64,000 bases of DNA from Mesorhizobium sp. J8 (GTDB taxonomy: Bacteria; Pseudomonadota; Alphaproteobacteria; Rhizobiales; Rhizobiaceae): NCBI RefSeq assembly GCF_016591715.1, contig NZ_AP024109.1, positions 434,001 to 498,000 on the forward strand, given 5' to 3'. A program made the translations under genes and the position numbers. Below the pieces are notes generated by a model, which saw nothing but the letters and a program-made list of their open reading frames with translations, was not told the DNA's origin and did no database searches. This document shows positions 17,855 through 26,229 of the stretch, piece by piece. Numbering within the stretch: position 1 is the first letter of the stretch; every line of letters begins with the position of its first letter.

Positions 17855-18775
17855 TTACTTCCCCGCCAAGATATCCTTGATCAGCCGTTGGCAGCGCTCG
17901 GCCATGAAGTCGAGCAGCAGCCGCACCTTCGGGTCCTGCAGCTTCTTGTGCGGGTAGACGGCGGCGAATTGCACCGGCGTCGGTGGCGTCTGAGGCAGGA
18001 TCACCTTCAGCCGCTGGTCGCGGATGAACGGCTCCACCTCGAAGCGCGGCTTGTTGATGATGCCGCGCCCCGATAGCGCCCAGCCGGTCAGCACGTCGCC
18101 GTCGTCGGTGTCGTATGGGCCGTGCACCTCGAATTTCTGCACGCCGCCTGGCGTCTGCAGCGTCCAGACGAATTCGCGCGCGCCGGCATAGCGCAGCATC
18201 AGGCAATCGTGCTTCTTGCCGACCAATTCCTGCGGCTCGGCCGGTTCGCCGCGCGCTTGCAGATATTTCGGCGCCGCCACCAGCACGCGCTCGCATTCCA
18301 TGATGCCGCGCATCCGGAGGCTCGAATCCTCGATGATGCCGAGGCGGAAGGCGACGTCGATGCCTTCCTTCATGATGTCGACATTGTGGTCGGAGAGCCT
18401 CAGCCGCACCTCGATATCGGGGTATTTGTCGTGGAAATCCGGGATGCCGGAAGCGATCAGCCGGCGGCCGAGGCCGAGCGGCGCCGTCACCCGGATGGTG
18501 CCGCGCGGCTGGCCGGAAAGGGCCGCGACTGCGGCTTCAGCCTCGGTGATCGCATCCAGCACCTGCTTGGCGCCGGTGTAGAACACCGTGCCGTGCTCGG
18601 TCGGCATCAGCTGCCTTGTCGTGCGGTTGAACAGCCTGACGCCCAGGTGTTTTTCCAGTTCCTTGATGCGGTTGGAGGCGACGGCCGGTGAAATGCGCAT
18701 GTCGCGCCCCGCCGCCGACAGGTTGCCGAGCTCGACGACTCGGACGAAGACGGCGATGTTGTCGAGATAGGCCAT
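17855..18775 (-). CDS. LysR-family transcriptional regulator
   Basis: This 306-residue regulator has an N-terminal winged helix-turn-helix (about residues 18-45, with LSAAGRDMRISPAVASNRI) and a periplasmic-binding-like effector domain from about 90 onward. It is divergent from puuD across 131 bp, the classic LysR layout, and is therefore the best local candidate to control urate oxidation and perhaps the whole purine cluster. The effector would be expected to be a purine or ureide, which is inference. Confidence 0.9.
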   Translation of the reverse strand: MAYLDNIAVFVRVVELGNLSAAGRDMRISPAVASNRIKELEKHLGVRLFNRTTRQLMPTEHGTVFYTGAKQVLDAITEAEAAVAALSGQPRGTIRVTAPLGLGRRLIASGIPDFHDKYPDIEVRLRLSDHNVDIMKEGIDVAFRLGIIEDSSLRMRGIMECERVLVAAPKYLQARGEPAEPQELVGKKHDCLMLRYAGAREFVWTLQTPGGVQKFEVHGPYDTDDGDVLTGWALSGRGIINKPRFEVEPFIRDQRLKVILPQTPPTPVQFAAVYPHKKLQDPKVRLLLDFMAERCQRLIKDILAGK

Positions 18776-18807
18776 GCGTGGCTCTCATGCGGCTGCGTGG
18801 GGCACCC

Positions 18808-18828
18808 TATTATTTTTTATTTTTTTTT
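18808..18828. promoter_or_regulatory. A/T-only tract with T6 and T9 runs in the lysR-puuD promoter region
   Basis: A stretch of 21 bases without G or C, including T6 (18813-18818) and T9 (18820-18828), lies in the 131-bp divergent gap of a GC-rich genome. It could be an UP-element, part of the LysR operator region, or a slippage-prone homopolymer. No clean T-N11-A dyad was found nearby. Confidence 0.45.
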
Positions 18829-18906
18829 GAAAGTCATCGCGCACCTCGCCTCTTTTCGTTTGCGCGCCAGACCGTAAAGTCGCTCTCATCGGCAGGGACG
18901 AGTGCA

Positions 18907-20133
18907 ATGATGGATTTCGCGATTTTCTGGGACTGGCTGAGCTTTGCGGTCCGCTGGCTGCATGTCATCACCGGCATCGCCTGGATCGGCTCGTCCTTCT
19001 ATTTCGTCGCGCTCGATCTTGGCCTGCGCCAACGTCCGGGCCTGCCCGTCGGCGCTTTTGGCGAAGAGTGGCAGGTGCATGGCGGCGGCTTCTATCACAT
19101 CCATAAATATCTGGTGGCGCCTGCCGAGATGCCGGAGCACTTGACCTGGTTCAAATGGGAATCCTACGCCACCTGGCTGTCGGGCTTCGCCATGCTCTGC
19201 GTCGTCTACTATGCCGGTGCCGATCTCTTCCTGATCGATCCCAACGTGCTCAACATCTCGGTGCCGGTCGGCATCCTCTTGTCGCTGGCCACCATCGGCG
19301 TCGGCTGGATCGTCTACGACCTGCTCTGCCGCTCGCCGCTCGGCAAAAGCGACACCGGACTGATGCTGGTGCTATACTGCGTGCTGGTCTTCATCGCCTG
19401 GGGGCTGACGCATCTCTTCACCGGCCGCGCCGCTTTCCTGCATCTCGGCGCCATCACCGCCACGATCATGTCGGCCAACGTCTTCATGGTCATCATCCCC
19501 AACCAGAAGATCGTCGTCGCCGACCTGATCGCCGGCCGCAAGCCCGACCCGAAATACGGCAAGATCGCCAAGCAGCGCTCGTTGCACAACAACTACCTGA
19601 CCTTGCCGGTCCTGTTCCTGATGCTGTCGAACCACTACCCGCTGGCCTTCGGCACTCAGTTCAACTGGGTCATCGCCTCGCTGGTGTTCATCATCGGCGT
19701 TTTGATCCGGCATTATTTCAACACCGTGCATGCCAGGAAAGGCAACCCGACCTGGACCTGGTTGGGTGCCGCCGTGCTGTTCATGATCATCATCTGGCTG
19801 TCGACGGTACCGAAGGTGCTGACCGGCGAGCCGAAGACCTCGGCCGCGTCCACCGCTGCGCAGGTCTATATGGCTTCGGACCATTTCCCGGCCGTGCGCG
19901 ACACCGTGCTCGGCCGTTGCTCCATGTGCCACGCGCAAGAGCCGGTCTATGAGGGCATCTACCATGCGCCGAAGGGCGTGCTGCTCGACACGGACGAGCG
20001 CATCGCCGAGCATGCGCGGGAGATCTATATCCAGGCCGGCCGGGCGCACGCCATGCCGCCCGCCAACGTCACCCAGATCACCGACCAGGAACGGGCCCTT
20101 CTGGTAGCCTGGTTCGAAGGCGCCGGAAAGTAA
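18907..20133 (+). CDS. puuD: Urate oxidase, membrane-bound cytochrome c-linked type
   Basis: This 408-residue inner-membrane protein oxidises urate to 5-hydroxyisourate. It has about eight hydrophobic helices in residues 1-310 (beginning WDWLSFAVRWLHVITGIAWIG), then a C-terminal cytochrome c domain. The haem-binding CSMCH lies near residues 338-342 and AHAMPP supplies a likely axial Met. Electrons therefore probably enter the respiratory chain rather than making peroxide, as established for this family. The ATG at 18907 follows GGGACGAG; upstream frame is not credible. guaD starts 2 bp after the stop. Confidence 0.95.
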   Translation: MMDFAIFWDWLSFAVRWLHVITGIAWIGSSFYFVALDLGLRQRPGLPVGAFGEEWQVHGGGFYHIHKYLVAPAEMPEHLTWFKWESYATWLSGFAMLCVVYYAGADLFLIDPNVLNISVPVGILLSLATIGVGWIVYDLLCRSPLGKSDTGLMLVLYCVLVFIAWGLTHLFTGRAAFLHLGAITATIMSANVFMVIIPNQKIVVADLIAGRKPDPKYGKIAKQRSLHNNYLTLPVLFLMLSNHYPLAFGTQFNWVIASLVFIIGVLIRHYFNTVHARKGNPTWTWLGAAVLFMIIIWLSTVPKVLTGEPKTSAASTAAQVYMASDHFPAVRDTVLGRCSMCHAQEPVYEGIYHAPKGVLLDTDERIAEHAREIYIQAGRAHAMPPANVTQITDQERALLVAWFEGAGK

Positions 20134-20135
20134 GC

Positions 20136-21449
20136 ATGACCTCGAAACTTCTGCGCGGCCGTACACTTACGTTCCTGCGCTGGCCGGAAACCTTCGACGA
20201 CCATTCCGCCTGGCGCTACGAGGAAGATGGCGCTCTGCTGATCGACAATGGCAAGATCGTCGCCGCCGGCTCCTATGCGGATGTCACGAAGAAGGCGGGC
20301 GCCGGCGTCGAGACGGTCGACCATCGACCGCATCTTATCTTGCCGGGCTTCCTCGATGCGCACGTTCATGTGCCGCAGATGCAGATCATCGCCTCCTACG
20401 GCGCCGAGCTGCTCGACTGGCTGAATAAATACACGTTTCCGGAAGAGTCGAAGTTCCAGAACGCCCAGCATGGGCGCCGCATTGCGCGGCTGTTCCTCGA
20501 CGAGATGCTGCGCCACGGCACGACGACGGTCGCGGCCTACTGCTCGGTGCACAAATCGTCGGCGGAAGCCTTCTTCGCCGAGTCGCATGAGCGCAACATG
20601 CTCAACATCGCCGGCAAGGTGATGATGGACCGCAACGCGCCGGACGGCGTGCTCGACACGCCGCAGACCGGCTATGACGACACCAAGGCGCTGATCGCCG
20701 AATGGCACGGCAAGGGCCGCCAGCTCTATGCCGTCACGCCGCGCTTCGCAATCACGTCGACTCCGGAGCAGATGGAGATGGCGGGCGCGCTCTGCCGCGA
20801 GCACCCCGACCTCCACATGCAGACGCATCTGTCGGAAAACCACGCCGAGATCGCCTTCACCCAGGAGCTCTATCCCTGGTCGCACGACTATACCGACGTC
20901 TACGAACACTACGGACTGCTCGGCAAGAAGAGCCTGTTCGGCCACTGTATCCATCTGTCCGAACGCGAGGCGGATGCGCTTTCAGGCTCCGGCTCGGTCG
21001 CGGTGTTCTGCCCGACCTCCAACCTTTTCCTCGGCTCCGGCCTGTTCGATTACCAGCGTTACCGCCGGCGCGAGAAGCCGCTCAGGATCGCCGCGGCCAC
21101 CGATGTCGGCGGCGGCACCAATTATTCGATGCTGCGCACCATGGATGAGGGGTACAAGGTGATCGCGCTGAATGGTGAGAAGCTGAACCCCTTCCAATCC
21201 TTCTGGCAGCTGACCCGCGGCAATGCCGAGGCGCTGTCCGTGGCCGACAAGGTCGGCACGCTGGACGAAGGCACCGATGCCGATATCGTCGTGCTCGATG
21301 CCCATGCGACGCCCGGCATGCGGCTCAGGATGGAGACGGTGGAGGCACTGGCGGAAGAGCTGTTCCTCCTGCAGACGCTTGGCGACGACCGCGCCGTGCG
21401 CGAGGTCTATGTCGCGGGCCGGCCCGCAAAGAGCGCGATGGTTGCGTGA
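20136..21449 (+). CDS. guaD: Guanine deaminase (amidohydrolase type)
   Basis: This 437-residue zinc amidohydrolase converts guanine to xanthine, the substrate of XdhAB. Metal and substrate motifs are in order: GFLDAHVHVPQ near 70 (HxH), the QTHLSENHAE segment near 229, GHCIHLSE near 268 and AATDVGGGTNYSML near 315 with the metal-binding Asp. It begins 2 bp after puuD, so the two are one transcript. The length matches bacterial enzymes of the E. coli GuaD type. Confidence 0.94.
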   Translation: MTSKLLRGRTLTFLRWPETFDDHSAWRYEEDGALLIDNGKIVAAGSYADVTKKAGAGVETVDHRPHLILPGFLDAHVHVPQMQIIASYGAELLDWLNKYTFPEESKFQNAQHGRRIARLFLDEMLRHGTTTVAAYCSVHKSSAEAFFAESHERNMLNIAGKVMMDRNAPDGVLDTPQTGYDDTKALIAEWHGKGRQLYAVTPRFAITSTPEQMEMAGALCREHPDLHMQTHLSENHAEIAFTQELYPWSHDYTDVYEHYGLLGKKSLFGHCIHLSEREADALSGSGSVAVFCPTSNLFLGSGLFDYQRYRRREKPLRIAAATDVGGGTNYSMLRTMDEGYKVIALNGEKLNPFQSFWQLTRGNAEALSVADKVGTLDEGTDADIVVLDAHATPGMRLRMETVEALAEELFLLQTLGDDRAVREVYVAGRPAKSAMVA

Positions 21450-21525
21450 GCTTTGACGCGCTCTTCGCTTGACCCGGCGTCAGTCATCGGCCAAAGCGTG
21501 CGTCGACATTTGACAGGGGAACGCC

Positions 21526-22029
21526 ATGGCCACCGCCGACGACATCGCTCTGATCAAGAAACAGGAAGCCACACTGGTCTTTCCGGCCTTCGACGAGGCT
21601 GTCGCCTTCAAAATCGGCTCCGCCATCAGGGACCGGGCCCTGAAGGAAGATCTGCCTATTATCGTCGACATCAGGACCTTCGACCGGCCGCTCTTCTATG
21701 CCGCGATGCCTGGCTCCAACGCCTCCAATCCGGACTGGGCGCGGCGCAAGATCAATGTCGTGAAGCGGTATCTCACAAGCACCTATCGCCTGGTGCTGGA
21801 GCAGCAGCGCCCCGACCGAACCTTCAAAATCGGTGAAGGCCTGGACATTGCCGACTATGTGCTGGCCGGTGGTGGCTTCCCCGTCACCGTCAAGGGCGCA
21901 GGCGTGATCGGTGTCATCGCCGTTTCGGGCCTGCCCGAGCGCGAGGACCACGGCGTCGTCGTCGAAGCGATCTGCGCCCATCTTGGCATCGATGCGGGCG
22001 CGCTCGCGCTGCCGCCGGAAGACAAATGA
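21526..22029 (+). CDS. UPF0303 / haem-degrading-domain-like (GlcG-HbpS fold) protein
   Basis: This 167-residue cytoplasmic protein of the UPF0303 family has a fold shared with GlcG and HbpS. Recognisable parts are the N-terminal [26 protein letters not shown], and the C-terminal [21 protein letters not shown]. The ATG at 21526 has AGGGGA 6 nt upstream. Its stop overlaps the start of the glycerate kinase gene (ATGA). GlcG-like proteins occur with glycolate/glyoxylate genes, which fits the glyoxylate produced by AllA, but the biochemical role is unknown. Confidence 0.85.
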   Translation: MATADDIALIKKQEATLVFPAFDEAVAFKIGSAIRDRALKEDLPIIVDIRTFDRPLFYAAMPGSNASNPDWARRKINVVKRYLTSTYRLVLEQQRPDRTFKIGEGLDIADYVLAGGGFPVTVKGAGVIGVIAVSGLPEREDHGVVVEAICAHLGIDAGALALPPEDK

Positions 22030-23285
22030 CCGATCCAAAAACCTTCCTCACCTCGATCTTCAATGCCGCCGTCGCCGCCGCCGACCCGGAAAAGACGATC
22101 CGCAATCATTTGCCGGCAAAGCCGAAGGGTCGCACCATCGTCATCGGCGCAGGCAAAGGCTCGGCGCAGATGGCGGCGGCCTTCGAGCGCGTCTGGGACG
22201 GTCCGATCGATGGCCTTGTCGTCACCCGCTACGGTTATGGCGCCAGATGCGAGCGCATCGAGATCATCGAGGCGGCGCACCCGGTGCCGGACGCCGCCGG
22301 CCTCGAGGCCTCGCGCCGCTTGCTCGAGAAGGTGCGGGGCCTGACCGCCGACGATCTGGTGGTGGCGCTGATCTCCGGCGGCGGTTCGGCGCTGCTGCCT
22401 TCGCCCGCGCCCGGGTTGACGCTTGCCGATGAGATCGCCGTCAACGAGGCGCTGCTTGCCTCCGGCGCGCCGATCGCGGCGATGAACACCATCCGCAAAC
22501 ATGTCTCGACCATCAAGGGCGGACGCCTGGCTGCCGCGGCGCATCCGGCGAAGGTCGTATCGTTGGTCGTCTCCGACATCCCGGGCGACAACCCGGCACT
22601 GGTCGCCTCGGGGCCGACCGTTCCCGACACTGGCAGCCGCGCGGACGCGCTGGCCTCGATCGCCGCCTACGGCATGAAGCTTCCGGCGTCGGTCATGGCG
22701 CACATAAATTCGCCGGCCGCCGAAGCGCCGCGTCCCGACGATCCGCGCTTCGCGGGCAATGAGGTACACCTGACCGCCTCCGCCGGCGTCTCGCTGGAAG
22801 CCGCCGCCGCCGAAGCGAAGCGGCAAGGCATCGAGGCCGTCATCCTGTCGGATGCGATCGAAGGCGAAGCGCGCGAGGTCGGCGGCGTGCATGCCGCAAT
22901 CGCGCGCGAGGTAGCGACGCGCAACCGTCCCTTCAAGAAGCCGGTGCTGATCCTCTCCGGCGGCGAGACGACGGTGACGCTGCGCGCCAAGGGCAAAGGC
23001 GGCCGCAATTCCGAATTCCTGCTCGCCTTTGCCATCGGCATCGACGGCGTCGACAGTATCAACGCTCTGGCCGCCGATACCGACGGCATAGACGGCTCGG
23101 AGAACAATGCCGGCGCCTTCGCCGACGGCTCGACCGTGGCACGCATGCGCGCGGCAGGCGTTGACGCCAAGGCGATGCTTGCCGGCAACAACGCCTGGAC
23201 GGCCTTCAATGCGGCCGGGGATTTGTTCGTGCCGGGGCCGACGGGCACGAATGTGAATGATCTGAGGGCAATTCTGGTCCGCTAG
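22026..23285 (+). CDS. Glycerate 2-kinase (GckA/TtuD, MOFRL family)
   Basis: This 419-residue kinase phosphorylates D-glycerate to 2-phosphoglycerate. It has the N-terminal DUF4147-type domain ([12 protein letters not shown] near 40, [16 protein letters not shown] near 118, [13 protein letters not shown] near 155) and the C-terminal MOFRL domain ([10 protein letters not shown] near 315, [18 protein letters not shown] near 345). Glyoxylate from ureidoglycolate can reach glycerate via tartronate semialdehyde, so the gene would close the carbon route of purine use. The start overlaps the UPF0303 gene by 4 bp. Confidence 0.92.
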   Translation: MTDPKTFLTSIFNAAVAAADPEKTIRNHLPAKPKGRTIVIGAGKGSAQMAAAFERVWDGPIDGLVVTRYGYGARCERIEIIEAAHPVPDAAGLEASRRLLEKVRGLTADDLVVALISGGGSALLPSPAPGLTLADEIAVNEALLASGAPIAAMNTIRKHVSTIKGGRLAAAAHPAKVVSLVVSDIPGDNPALVASGPTVPDTGSRADALASIAAYGMKLPASVMAHINSPAAEAPRPDDPRFAGNEVHLTASAGVSLEAAAAEAKRQGIEAVILSDAIEGEAREVGGVHAAIAREVATRNRPFKKPVLILSGGETTVTLRAKGKGGRNSEFLLAFAIGIDGVDSINALAADTDGIDGSENNAGAFADGSTVARMRAAGVDAKAMLAGNNAWTAFNAAGDLFVPGPTGTNVNDLRAILVR

Positions 23286-23439
23286 GCTTGGCTCGGCCCG
23301 GCAGTTTTGAGATTCAGGTCAGGCCGAGTCGAAAATGGTGGGTTCCGAGAACCGGGCGGAGCATACTTTTCGTACGTGAGCACCGGAAGCGCAGGACGCC
23401 GCCATTTGCAGGCCCGCCTCACCTGAAGATCAATACTGC
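23286..23439. other. Intergenic structured element between convergent genes
   Basis: This 154-bp non-coding gap separates glycerate kinase from udgX. It contains a small perfect hairpin, GGTTC-CGA-GAACC (23341-23353), and a run with ACTTTTCGTACGTGAGC near 23370. The overall sequence resembles an intergenic element I believe recurs in rhizobial chromosomes, often mistranslated as small proteins on the minus strand. It could be a repeat, a terminator region for both genes, or an RNA. No promoter or gene is evident. Confidence 0.4.
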
Positions 23440-24903
23440 CTAGGCAGCCATCAGCTGCTTGACCTTCCGCATATCCTTCAAGAACCGCTCCCGCTCCGCC
23501 TCCTTGTCCTCCTGCTCGCGGATGCGCAGGATGAAGGATGGGTGGATGGTCAGGAACACGCGCAAGCCGTCCTCGCGCTGGATAACGTCGCCGCGCATCT
23601 TGGTGATCGGCACCGCTTTGCCGAGCAGCGACTGCGCCGCCGTCGCGCCGAGCGCCACCACGAGGTTTGGCTTGATCAGGTCGAGCTCCTTGTCCAGCCA
23701 CCAGCGGCAGGCCTGGATCTCGCCGGCATTGGGCTTGGAATGGATGCGCCTTTTGCCGCGCGGCTCGAATTTGAAATGTTTCACCGCGTTGGTCACATAG
23801 ACCTTGCGGCGGTCGATTTCGGCGTCGTCCAAAATGCTGTCGAATATTCTGCCCGCCGGACCGACAAAGGGCTTGCCGGCCAGATCCTCCTGGTCGCCCG
23901 GCTGTTCGCCAACGAAGACCACGTCGGCATTTTCCGGTCCCTCGCCGAACACCGTTTGCGTGGCATCGCGCCAGAGCGGGCAGCGGCGGCAGCCTTTCGC
24001 CTCCTCGCGCAACTCCGGAATATCTTCGGCTTCAGGCGCAACAACATCGGACGGCCCGGGCGTTGGCCAGTGCTTGGCCTTCACCTTGGCGTGGTGCGGG
24101 GCTGGGGTGGTTGGCATCCGGTCGATCATGGCTGACGCAGCCTTGTCCGCTCCTGCTATCAAATCTGGAATGAGCGAGGCCTCCGGAAGGTTCCGCCAAT
24201 ATTTCTTCGGCATCTCCCTCTGCATCGCCTTCACCTTGAGGCGAGCCGGGTTGAAGATGTTTTCGAAATAGGTTCGCCACAGCGCCTCGGCGTCATCCTC
24301 GGCTGGTGCGTCGCGCTTGCCGGCTCCCGGGCCGATTGCCAGCCGCTCGCCGTTCCAGTCGGCGGAAGCGTGCGGCGAGAGTATCGTCCAGCGCATGCCG
24401 GTGAAGCGGCGCACGAAGAAATCGGCATTGCGCTCGACGATGAAATGGTCGGGCTCGAACCACGCGACATAGCGCTCGTCCGTGCCTTCGCCGATCTTCC
24501 GGAAGCGCACGAAGGCGCGCATCTTGTGGATATCGCGGTGGACCGCCTTCTCCATTGCCTCCAGCTTGCGGATATCCGGATCGGAAGCGATCGAGAGCAA
24601 CATCGGCTCAGAACGCAGCCGCCAGAGCAGCCGATAAAGAAAGCCGAAGCGCTCGGGGTCGCAATGGCAGATGACCGTCTCGGCCCGATCGATGAAGTCG
24701 CGCGGAACGACAAGGCGAGCATCGGGCTTCGCGGCCGGCAAATCATCGACCCGGCATTCACTATCCGGGACCTGCCATGCGACGCTTTCCGGCCTTATGT
24801 CGTTCGTCGCCAACCGGCGCGCCGCGTCGCGCCAGCCGGCAAAATCGGTTTCGCTGTCGAGCCGGACGAGATGGGTGGCGAGGTTGAGTTGAGTGCTTGC
24901 CAT
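23440..24903 (-). CDS. DUF4130 domain fused to UdgX-type uracil-DNA glycosylase
   Basis: This 487-residue two-domain protein has, at about 60-250, the DUF4130 region seen in proteins linked to a radical-SAM partner (FLYRLLWRLRSEP, then RDIHKMRAFVRFR). Residues about 295-487 are a uracil-DNA glycosylase-superfamily domain with motif GEQPGDQED (332-340) and the UdgX loop KRRIH (384-388). In characterised UdgX that His bonds covalently to the deoxyribose after uracil removal. Fe-S ligands appear as C305, C308 and C399, with H376 (VKHFKF) where family-4 enzymes have Cys. It starts 2 bp after the radical-SAM stop, so the two are coupled. Confidence 0.93.
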   Translation of the reverse strand: MASTQLNLATHLVRLDSETDFAGWRDAARRLATNDIRPESVAWQVPDSECRVDDLPAAKPDARLVVPRDFIDRAETVICHCDPERFGFLYRLLWRLRSEPMLLSIASDPDIRKLEAMEKAVHRDIHKMRAFVRFRKIGEGTDERYVAWFEPDHFIVERNADFFVRRFTGMRWTILSPHASADWNGERLAIGPGAGKRDAPAEDDAEALWRTYFENIFNPARLKVKAMQREMPKKYWRNLPEASLIPDLIAGADKAASAMIDRMPTTPAPHHAKVKAKHWPTPGPSDVVAPEAEDIPELREEAKGCRRCPLWRDATQTVFGEGPENADVVFVGEQPGDQEDLAGKPFVGPAGRIFDSILDDAEIDRRKVYVTNAVKHFKFEPRGKRRIHSKPNAGEIQACRWWLDKELDLIKPNLVVALGATAAQSLLGKAVPITKMRGDVIQREDGLRVFLTIHPSFILRIREQEDKEAERERFLKDMRKVKQLMAA

Positions 24904-24905
24904 GG

Positions 24906-26141
24906 TCAGAACAACGAAAGCTGCTCGCAGGAGCGGGTGATCGCCTGGCGCAGGCCGGCCTTGTCGGTCAGCGCGCCCGGCGACCAGCCTTCCGCGACGA
25001 TGAAGGGCCGCACCTTGGCGACCGAATTGCAGAGGCGTCCGAGATCCTCCAGCCGCAGCCGCCGGTAACGGCGTGTCTCGATGATCCTGTCGACCACCTT
25101 GGCACCGAGGCCGGGAACGCGCAGCAGGGCTTCGCGCTCGGCGCGATTGACGTCGACCGGAAACCGGCCGCGATTGCGCAGCGCCCAGGCAAGCTTGGGG
25201 TCGATGGCAAGGTCGAGCATGCCGTCGCTGCTCCCGGCCAGGATCTCCGGCTGCGAGAAGCCGTAAAACCGCATCAGCCAGTCGGCCTGGTAGAGCCGGT
25301 GCTCACGCATCAGCGGCGGCCTGCGCAATGGCAGCGCCGAAGACGAATCGGGGATCGGGCTGAAGGCGGAATAGTAGACGCGGCGCAAATGATAGCTGCC
25401 ATAGAGCCGGGCGCTGGCGCGCAAGATGCCGTCGTCGGATGTCTTGTCCGCGCCGACGATCATCTGCGTCGATTGGCCTCCCGGCGCGAAACGCTCCCGC
25501 CTGCGGCTCTGCATTGTCGGCTCGGCTTTTTCCTCGATCTTGCGGCGCAGCTTGGCCATCGATAACCGGATCGTTTCCGGCTTCTTCTCCGGCGCCAGCT
25601 TCTTCACGCTCTCGTCGGTCGGCAATTCGACATTGATCGACAGCCGGTCGGCATAGAAACCGGCCCTTTCGATCAGCTCGGCCGACGCTTCGGGAATGGT
25701 TTTCAGGTGAATATAGCCGCCGAATTTTTCCTCGATCCTGAGCCGCCGCGCCACCTCCACCATCTCGCCCATCGTCTCGTCCGGCGAGCGGATGACGCCT
25801 GACGACAGGAACAGTCCCTCGATGTAGTTACGGCGATAGAAATCCATGGTGAGCTTCACCACCTCCTCGACGGCGAAGCGAGCGCGCCGCACATTCGAGG
25901 ACGAGCGGTTGATGCAATAGCTGCAATCGTAGATGCAGAAATTGGTCAGCAGGATTTTGAGCAGCGAAATGCAGCGCCCGTCCGGCGCGTAGGAATGGCA
26001 GATGCCGGAACCCTCGGTCGAGCCGATGCCCCCCGATCTCAGCGAGTCGCGTTTCGTCGATCCAGACGATGCGCAGGAGGCGTCGTATTTGGCGGCATCG
26101 GACAGGATCGCCAGTTTTTCGCGGACGGAAAGCACAGCCAT
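24906..26141 (-). CDS. Radical-SAM protein of the UdgX-linked putative DNA repair/modification family
   Basis: This 411-residue protein has the radical-SAM cluster motif C69-X3-C73-X2-C76 (CIYDCSYC). Extra conserved cysteines occur before it (C23 in YDASCASSGS, C48, C57). The C-terminal region near 335-375 (LRVPGLGAKVVDRII) is a helix-hairpin-helix, a DNA-backbone-binding element. Members of this family are known as neighbours of UdgX and DUF4130 proteins, and no reaction has been established as far as I know. The start matches the family N-terminus (REKLAILSDAAKYD). A LexA box lies immediately upstream. Confidence 0.92.
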   Translation of the reverse strand: MAVLSVREKLAILSDAAKYDASCASSGSTKRDSLRSGGIGSTEGSGICHSYAPDGRCISLLKILLTNFCIYDCSYCINRSSSNVRRARFAVEEVVKLTMDFYRRNYIEGLFLSSGVIRSPDETMGEMVEVARRLRIEEKFGGYIHLKTIPEASAELIERAGFYADRLSINVELPTDESVKKLAPEKKPETIRLSMAKLRRKIEEKAEPTMQSRRRERFAPGGQSTQMIVGADKTSDDGILRASARLYGSYHLRRVYYSAFSPIPDSSSALPLRRPPLMREHRLYQADWLMRFYGFSQPEILAGSSDGMLDLAIDPKLAWALRNRGRFPVDVNRAEREALLRVPGLGAKVVDRIIETRRYRRLRLEDLGRLCNSVAKVRPFIVAEGWSPGALTDKAGLRQAITRSCEQLSLF

Positions 26142-26143
26142 TT

Positions 26144-26158
26144 GTTCATGATATGTTC
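26144..26158. promoter_or_regulatory. LexA (SOS) box, alphaproteobacterial GTTC-N7-GTTC
   Basis: The plus strand reads GTTCATGATATGTTC, that is GTTC (26144-26147), seven bases, GTTC (26155-26158), a perfect match to the alphaproteobacterial LexA direct repeat. It starts 2 bp upstream of the radical-SAM start codon. TATAGC on the minus strand (26172-26177) could be a -10 element, which would place the box at the transcription start, a repressing position. Only the box itself is certain; its function is inferred. Confidence 0.75.
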
Positions 26159-26229
26159 CAGAAATGCAATTGGCTATAACTTTTGATTGCCGTCGGCAAA
26201 ACGTGATCGCCGCGACACGAGACAGAGGC

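Noticed and set aside
18688..18906. Longer N-terminus for urate oxidase
   Set aside because: It overlaps the LysR coding region on the other strand; the membrane segment begins right after the ATG at 18907.
23282..23701. Small minus-strand reading frame over the 23286-23439 gap
   Set aside because: It overlaps the end of the udgX gene in a different frame and ends in low-complexity residues; better explained as an intergenic element.
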